Assembly: GCA_032164245.1 (NCBI GenBank)
Contig: JAVMKO010000001.1
Location: 65,082,892 to 65,146,891 of the forward strand
Source of the DNA: Sternotherus odoratus
Taxonomy: Eukaryota > Chordata > Testudines > Kinosternidae
Length of the DNA stretch: 64,000 nt
Reading direction: 5' to 3'
Part shown: positions 56,973 through 64,000 of the stretch, piece by piece
Position numbering within the stretch: the first letter of the stretch is position 1
Layout of the letters: each line of letters starts with the position of its first letter
Notes under the pieces: generated by a model
The model's input: the letters and a program-made list of their open reading frames with translations, nothing else
Database searches by the model: none
What the model was told of the DNA's origin: nothing
Program-made: the position numbers and the translations under genes

Positions 56973-59541
56973 TAAATAATTAGTTTGGGTGTGAAGACTG
57001 GGTGTAAAGTTGTGAAACCCTTATTTGCACTGATGTGCATTTAACAACCTTTGATTTTGCCTGTGAAAAGTACATGAGGACTGGGGAAGGTGGAATCTTT
57101 CTCCTTCCTCCAACATAAATATAGGGACACTGGGGCAGTCTGTTGCACTGACTCCTGTGTGGCATGAGAATCAGCAGCCGATGTGGTTCTTTGCTCTGCA
57201 ATATATGCTTTGCAGCCTGCAGGTCTCTGATCTGAACTCATCTATGGGTTGTATTCCAAACACACACAGCCCACCTGAATTCCAGGAAAGAGAGATACTC
57301 AGTAGCATCTCATTGGAGCAAAACAGAAAGTGTGGAGACCCCCTGCTCTGCTTTTCCACTGTCTACCTTCCTCCCACCCCACAGTAACAATATGATGTTT
57401 TGGATGTATTCAGAACCTTGTGTGAACTATATAAAGGATTTCTTCCTAAGTGAGTAAAGAATCTTTTCAACTTATTTGAGATGGAAGATTGGCTCTGAAT
57501 TATCTATTGTTCAGCCCAACCATGCTTGTAAGTTACTCTTCTTAATCTTTAACATAGTAATAGACAATGTACTTTTAATATTTGAATAGACCATAATTAT
57601 TTGTTCTGTCTAATTTGGTCTAATCTGTTTTGCAGTATGTTGATTGTTGACACAAGTTGTGGTGCAAAATGGTTGTCTGCAGGTTGAAAAAATAACCGGA
57701 AGCTCTAATGCCATTCAAATTCTTCTCTCATGTCTGCACACACAGATCTCCCATTGACTGTAATGGGAGCAACCAGCATACAGCTGTGGGCACTGAAAGT
57801 AGCATTTGGGACACAAGTCCTTGCAGTTCAGCTGTTTTTTAGGCTTGTTTTCAAGCATGTTGTACGACAAAATAGTCATGAAAAAATTAAGGTAAAATAG
57901 CAAAAAGTATAGCGTGTTGAAATTTTCCAAAAAAGTAGATGTTATAATTACCTCCCCCAACACTCTGCAAATTGTCAGGTTTTTTAAAAGCCAGCTGTAG
58001 GATGAGTTGAAATTTTCCAAATGTTGATTTTTTGACAAAGGTTTGTGTTGAAATTTTTATTTTTGATGGGATAGCCAACATATCTGTTGTTTTATGACTT
58101 GCTCTAGTAGCAACTTTTGGCCTCGTTAGCGAATTAACTTATGCAGCACATTAGGGCTCGGATCATTTTTAAAGAGCGTAATACAAATATATCATAGGCT
58201 AGAGTTTGAGAGGCTAAAAGTGCTGTCCCCTGTGTTGAAAAAGAGACACTCCATAACACTCTGATACTGGAAATGATAGTACAGATTGTGTCTTTAAGGC
58301 ACAGCTCTGCGATAGGGAGAAGAGGAGCAGTCAATCCTTGGAAGCATTGTGCTAGAGGCAGGAAGAATAACTTCAGGACTCTGAGGGTGCACAGCCCTGC
58401 TACCTCCATGTCCAGAATACAGCAAGTGCTTCTCACCCCACTACATGGCGCCAGTTTTGGAGGGTGGTGTGAAGGGGGAGACATTGCTCCATGTCCTTTG
58501 GGAAGTCTAGTGCCACTGTCCATGCTAAACTTCAATAGTCTTTGTGCTCAGGTACTAAGCTGTAAATGGATCAAGGTTGCATCTTATTCCCCATGAAAGG
58601 TTATAATCTGAGTCTCGCTCCCACATTATTTATTTTCAGTACTTAGGCTAGTAGTTTTACACTGTATACCTTAAATATAATCCATATGTATTATCTCTAT
58701 AAATGCAAGAAGGCCAATAAATAAATAATTGTATTCAATCACATCCTTTAAAAACACAGAGAATGAGAGGAATATCTCTCCCCCCCACCCATTCTCTCTC
58801 ACTACCACACTTCCCTACGTGTTTGTTCTTTGCTGTTGCTACATGGTAACTTCTGCTGGATTCTTGTTGCTTTTCCTAAGATGACTTCCCTTTTGTCACA
58901 GAACCTCTGGGGTTCCTTTTTCCAGAGCCACAGCATCTCCTTTGAAATGCAGCTGAAGTTGGAAATGGAGGCATGTCTGAGGCACTGGCTGCACTTGATT
59001 TTCAGGGAAATTCCAACCCACTGCAAGTGGGAATCCCAAAAGGAAGCTGGGGCTTCAAAAGAAGTGAGAAGCTGTGGTAGTGCAAAAGAATGAATGTGCG
59101 GAGAATAGACAGCAACGTCTTAAAAATAAAGAGGAGAAGCAGTACAAGGGCTGGTCTCCTACGCTGGGGTGCCAAACACACTCAGACAGGCAAAACAAGG
59201 TGATGTGTACTTATTTATCCTATGACTGTCTAGTCAGCAATGGAAAGCCTTAATGTCACATACTCTATTTAGCAACTCAAGAGTGTAAGAAATTATGTAA
59301 ATATGCACATGCTGTTTATTAAGCCCATGGATCATAATTCCAATATCATTCTAATGGATAACTCCCATTAACAATAATCCGAGTTATTGGCTCAAATTAA
59401 ATCCCTCATGTGGTCTATATTATACACCACATGTTATATGACTTCAACTATAGGCTAAATATAATTGGTAAATAACTGCAGTAGCCGACTAAGAGTGACT
59501 GTTATTTAGTGCTAATTCTGTTGGTGACTGCCAATTCGAAT

Positions 59542-59694
59542 CCTAGAATCACAGAACATTAGAGGTCATCTAGTTCAATCCCTTCTCAAAGCAGGACCAA
59601 CACCAGCTAAATTATCCTTTGTCAAAGCTGGGCCTTAAAAGCCTCTAAGGATGGAGATTCCAACACCTCCCTAGGTAACCCATCGTAGTGCTGT
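59542..59694 (-). mobile_element. CR1 LINE 3' end fragment
   Basis: On the plus strand 'cctagaatcacagaacatta' followed by 'gaggtcatctagttcaatcc' and 'caacacctccctaggtaacc' parallels the end of the CR1 at 8297. Only about 150 bp of the 3' end remain. No coding sequence. Confidence 0.75.
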
Positions 59695-62252
59695 TCTAGA
59701 CAGGGTTATACAACATCTGGTAATTTTCTTTTCAAGCCCACAAAAGTACCATACTCACCCAATTAATCCTTTGAAATACTTGGTCCTTGCTGTCTCAACA
59801 TTTCCTCTCTCATTATTTGTTGAATCCTTAGTCCCTTAAACTTTTTGAGTGAAAATGAACCTAGAGTTTAGTTACAAGATTACTCAATGGTGTGAGGTGG
59901 GATGTCTCCCTTTAATAGTGCTCTCTAAAGGTATGAAATATGGCCTTTCACCATATCATAGCAGTGAATAATACCTTTCTTTTCATTCTTTGGCTCTGAG
60001 AGTTATGTGGGTTACAGTTCATCTGGGATGTACATTATATAAAAAATAAAGCATGATGATCTTTTGAATGCTGGCCCAATTTAGTCTGGCCAACCTGTGG
60101 TAGACACAGGAGCAAGGGATGAGAAGCTGCCTTTCTGCTCCCTTGATCCTGGGCCTAGAGCAGGGACTGAATTGACCTGCAGTGTAGTTTAGAGCAGCAA
60201 GCGCTGTTGTAAATTAACCTGGCTAAACCAATTCCATAAGAACTTTTTGCCAGCCTGTGGCAGGGTACAATGGCAGTCCAGGAATATCACCTATACCAGG
60301 GTGAGTAGGTGGCATAGAACTAAAAAATCTGACTTTTTTCCATACGGGCATTCCCACTATCCTGCATCCTTCAGCAGCACAAAAGGAACTGACCCAGAGG
60401 CTAGGAGCTGTCTCATTACTGTGTTGTTATTGTTTTTTATTAATTAGCATCTCAGTGGTCCATTGTGCTAGCACTGAAAAAACCCAACACATTAGTAAGA
60501 GACAAAGACCTTCTTCCCCATAGACCTTATAGTCTGAATAGACCAGACTGAGAAAATGTAGTAGATTTTAAAGTTGAGCTATTCAGCTACAAGGCATTGA
60601 TTTATTTGTCCAAGGTTTCCACAATCAGATCTGCAACCTGAACCCAAAGAAGTATGGAAAGACAATCTGAATACCGAATACTTTAGTAAACTTCATACTT
60701 CAATTCTGTCAAGCAGAAGGTCTGTTCTAAGGAAGTGACATCATAGCAGTGATGACAACTATGACTTTCCTAGTGATGTTGATGTCACAGTCATGAAATC
60801 TGACTCTTTTTTTCTAGCTGGCAGTGTATAAATATATATAAAACATGATAGGTAAATATATTCAAGGGTTCTGGTGATTTCATGCTAACCACAAAAGCAA
60901 ATCTTAAGCTGTCTGTGAAGTTAACAGAAACCAGAGATGTACAGTATGTATAGCCTTATTCACAGCCTTCCTGAATTGCCTTTTATATAGTACATGGATC
61001 ACACAAGATTTTAAGAGGAAAAATATTTTCTTTAAATTCATGTGCACAATGTCCCCTTTCCCTCCTGTCTACATCTGCTATGTACACTATAGAAAAAGCA
61101 CTGATCATGTCTATTTTGTGTAAAGTATTGCTCTGTTTATATTTCAGTGTGGGGTATATTTTTCACTTAGAATTTCACTTTAAGACAGTTATGGAATATC
61201 TTTTTGCTAAATAGTGGTGCTTTGATATCAAACATGTTTCATGCACTTAAAATGAAGGCCGAATAATTTTCATGTCCAATAATAATGGAACAGGAAAATG
61301 ACCTGGAGAATAGAATGATAAAGCAAACATGATACATACACTTGAAAAGTGTAGCTGACTCATGAGACAAGCTTTAAGAATCTTCTAGGATCTTGTTAGT
61401 CTTTTAAAACTCAGGGTACTAGCTAAGATTCCTCTGATGAAGGAATCTGTGGGACCACTTTGTAACCTAAGATTAAGATTAAGAATCACTCCGTTGTTCA
61501 TTTTTTTTGACATGGAATAGATCTATTTGAGCATTATGGGCTGATTTCTTCCCTCACTTACACCTGTACAACCTCAAATTGAAAGGGGCGTGTTTAGGAT
61601 AAAAATATCATGAAAACCTGTGGTACTATATTTATGGTATGACAAACACAGAGGTAGCAGAAATCTCACAAGTACTGATCTTGTGATACTTCCAGACCAC
61701 ACAGGTTTATAGGAACATCTAAACTTAACCTCTGAATCTTCTGAAGTTCACCCATCATCACAGTAGTAGACATACCAATGGACAAAGTCCCATTTGTCTG
61801 TTTTACCCATTTAAAGCACTTTTCAGGCAAAATTATTCCAGTAATCATACCTTGGAAGCCCATGGAATTTGCCCTGATTTTTTTTCAAGAGCATTGGGCA
61901 AGACAGATAAAATGGGATTTTGTCTAATGTATGTCAACTGTGGGAATAATGGGAAAAATTCAAAAGGTTCCAAGGTTCAGATTGGATACTTATGGGCTGG
62001 AAATATTACAAAATAATTTTTCTTGTGAAATTTCCTCTACATCTGAATATCATTCAAACTGGAAATACAGTACTGAAAAAATAGATTCATAAGATTGTAG
62101 TTTTTGGGAATCATGCACTATTTGTAAGAGATTTCAGATGGATAGTAGCTTATGTTTGGAACAGCCACCATACTTGTTCTGCTTGCGGTAAGCTATACAA
62201 TTGCACACAGAGCATTTGCATATAATTAGTTCTCTGCCTCCATTGAAGGCAC

Positions 62253-62340
62253 AGTGGGACTGATCCTCAGCTAGCATAAACTGGCAAAGCTTTAAATGGA
62301 GCGATGCTGATTTACACTAGCAGAGGATCAGGCCCATGAG
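62253..62340. repeat. Palindromic interspersed repeat
   Basis: 'ggactgatcctcagctagca' on the left mirrors 'ctagcagaggatcaggccc' on the right around 'taaatggagcgatgctgatt'. It is a short hairpin element of a type common in this window. Confidence 0.6.
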
Positions 62341-62604
62341 CGATGCGTCTAATGACACTTGGGTCATCGGTTGTCATAGAGCTCGAGCATATGAAAGGCT
62401 GAACACCCTGAGCACCTTGGAGGATTGCCCCCCCACCCCCAGAAGGAATGGGGAATGATTCATGACTGTCAGTGAGTTATTGTCTAACCAGGCATTTGTA
62501 AGTCAGATATGTTTCTGTGGAATATGAATGATCATAAAGAAGGCCAGAGTTAGCACAAGCTCTAGAAAGCCAAAACTGTTTGTAATGATGGATAACATAG
62601 GCTT

Positions 62605-62756
62605 GAAAGGGAATCTGTGGAATCCCTGTCACTGAAGGTTTTTAAGAACAGGTTGGACAAACACCTGTCAGGAATGGCCGAGATTTAAATGGTCCTAATG
62701 ACTCAGCACAGGACTAGCTGATCTCTTGAGGTGCCTCCCAGCCTTACATTTATATG
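62605..62756 (+). mobile_element. CR1 LINE 3' end fragment, plus strand
   Basis: 'ggtttttaagaacaggttgg' followed by 'acaaacacctgtcaggaatg' and 'gactagctgatctcttgagg' is the typical 3' untranslated region of CR1. The tail repeat is lost. It is in the opposite orientation to the copy at 59542. Confidence 0.75.
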
Positions 62757-63575
62757 AAGATAATCTGGGAAGCTCAAATCTCCTGAGACTCTTTGGCAGC
62801 TACTAGGCATCCAAATCTGTAAAAGCCTCAGCAGGTTTGTTGGTGCCTCCAGTCTCTATGAAGTTCAAAAGGCTCTAAGGGACTTCACAAATCCTGGGAA
62901 CCTTAAGGCTCATTGGGGCCCTCTCCATCCTTCACCCTCCCCTTGAGTTATTGGAGGCAGTATTCTACCCTCCATACCAACAGGCCTCATGAGGTTTGTT
63001 GATGGTGTCTTTCTCCTCAACCCCACTCCTTGCAAGACTTTGTATCCTCATCAGGGCCTGCATACTCAGAGACTCCTATCTCTTGAGCCTTAAGAAGGAT
63101 ATTCATGACCCTCTCTACAAACCTTAGGAATAGCTAGTGGGCAGCCTCCCCCTATAAGCCTTAGTAGCCGTGGGATTGACCCACACATGACATAGCAGGT
63201 TCCTTAGCTCCCAGGTAACTGAAATTGTCTTCTCTGATCTCTGAGGAGCAAAATTAGGCTTGTCAGGTTATGACAAGTTAAAATAGGCTCAAACTGGTCC
63301 TTTGGGGGAATAAAATCCCCTTATAGGGGTGGAATGGGCCTGATGTTTCTGTGAGTTTGGGATCCTCCAAAAGCAGGAAGTAGATGGGGACTGACACACC
63401 TCCTAAGGGTCACTGGGTGTCTTTCCTCCTGTTGATCTCAGGAGGCCCACAGGAAGGAGGAATTATCCCTGATCTCCCCATTGAGCACTTTGCTCTCTCG
63501 ATCCCTTGACCTCCCCCTCGCTCCTATCCCTCCCAGAAGAACACCAGAGATATGTACAAGCAGATCTTTAGGCGG

Positions 63576-63620
63576 GTGTGTGTGTGAGTGAGTGTGTGTG
63601 TGTGTGTGAGAGAGAGAGAA
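63576..63620. repeat. TG/GA compound microsatellite
   Basis: A TG-rich tract with an interrupting AGTGAG, followed by GA units (agagagagag). A simple repeat near the end of the window. Confidence 0.9.
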
Positions 63621-64000
63621 AGATTAGGGAGAGCAGGCGCCCCAGGATGGGTACGATTTATTTGCCCCTTGTTCACCAAGTGTTCTGTAAGACACCCCGG
63701 AAAGAACACTTCCCCACAACTGCCTATTTCCTAGCACTGACTCCCAGCACGGTCTCTGGAGTTGCCAAGGATCCAAAATGAGCTTGTCAACTTCCGAAGA
63801 CCCATGTTAACAATATTATTTAAAATATTAACTTTTAAAATATGAGTTTAATTACCTCATCCTTATATCTTCACACTAGATCTCAGCTAGATGAGTTTGG
63901 TCAACCATAATTTATCTCTGTCCTTCTGGTTGGTGGTTTGTGTGTGCGTTTGCTATGAAGGAATAGAGAAAAAAAGCATCAGAAACATTTTTTAACTTTG

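Larger units (their letters stand above)
53278..64000 (+). other. ALX1 intron 3 (continues past the window)
   Basis: At least 10.7 kb of intron after donor GTACAG. It contains a GATA microsatellite, a hAT MITE (54932-55054), a MIR-like fragment, a nest of MITEs (55801-56620), two CR1 3' ends (59542-59694 minus and 62605-62756 plus), palindromic fragments and a TG repeat. No plus-strand frame in it resembles the ALX1 C terminus, so the last exon is expected downstream. Confidence 0.75.

Overview
This window looks like vertebrate nuclear DNA, most likely from a turtle. It has split genes with GT-AG introns, chicken-repeat-1 (CR1) LINE fragments with the usual 8-bp-unit 3' tail, tRNA-derived SINEs of the kind abundant in cryptodiran turtles, and many short palindromic hAT-type and TA-flanked DNA elements. 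A crocodilian or other sauropsid is not excluded. There is no prokaryotic content, no CRISPR array and no operon. || Two genes are supported, both on the plus strand. (1) The 3' end of a gene read as LRRIQ1 (leucine-rich repeat and IQ motif protein) occupies roughly 1-31220. Five coding segments (3419-3551, 5396-5456, 12559-12679, 24766-24791, 30079-30207) have splice sites and mutually compatible phases and end in a TAG stop, with a possible poly(A) signal at 31196. The name rests mainly on synteny: LRRIQ1 is the immediate upstream, same-strand neighbour of ALX1 in other amniotes. (2) ALX1 (CART1), a paired-type homeobox transcription factor, is recognised directly. Exon 1 is 45538-45763, exon 2 is 48809-49113 and exon 3 is 53149-53277. 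Together they give 220 codons containing the complete homeodomain. The last exon, which should carry the OAR tail, is not seen and should lie beyond 64000. || Layout: 1-30 kb is LRRIQ1 introns dense in transposons. These include a hAT element split by a CR1 (7943-9895) and two TA-flanked elements that each carry a GC-rich minisatellite (13508-14275 and 23719-24269). 31-45 kb is intergenic and contains an orphan CpG island (about 41.3-43.05 kb) with no convincing gene. 34-54 kb has almost no recognisable transposons, as is common around developmental regulators. 54-64 kb is ALX1 intron 3, again with transposon remnants. || The two genes are neighbours and are not known to act in one pathway. 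ALX1 drives craniofacial and neural-crest mesenchyme development. The function of LRRIQ1 is poorly known. The two most unusual features are the inverted 43-bp minisatellite inside a transposon at 13.5-14.3 kb and the similarity of its repeat unit to the 40-bp unit inside a different TA-flanked element at 23.7-24.3 kb.
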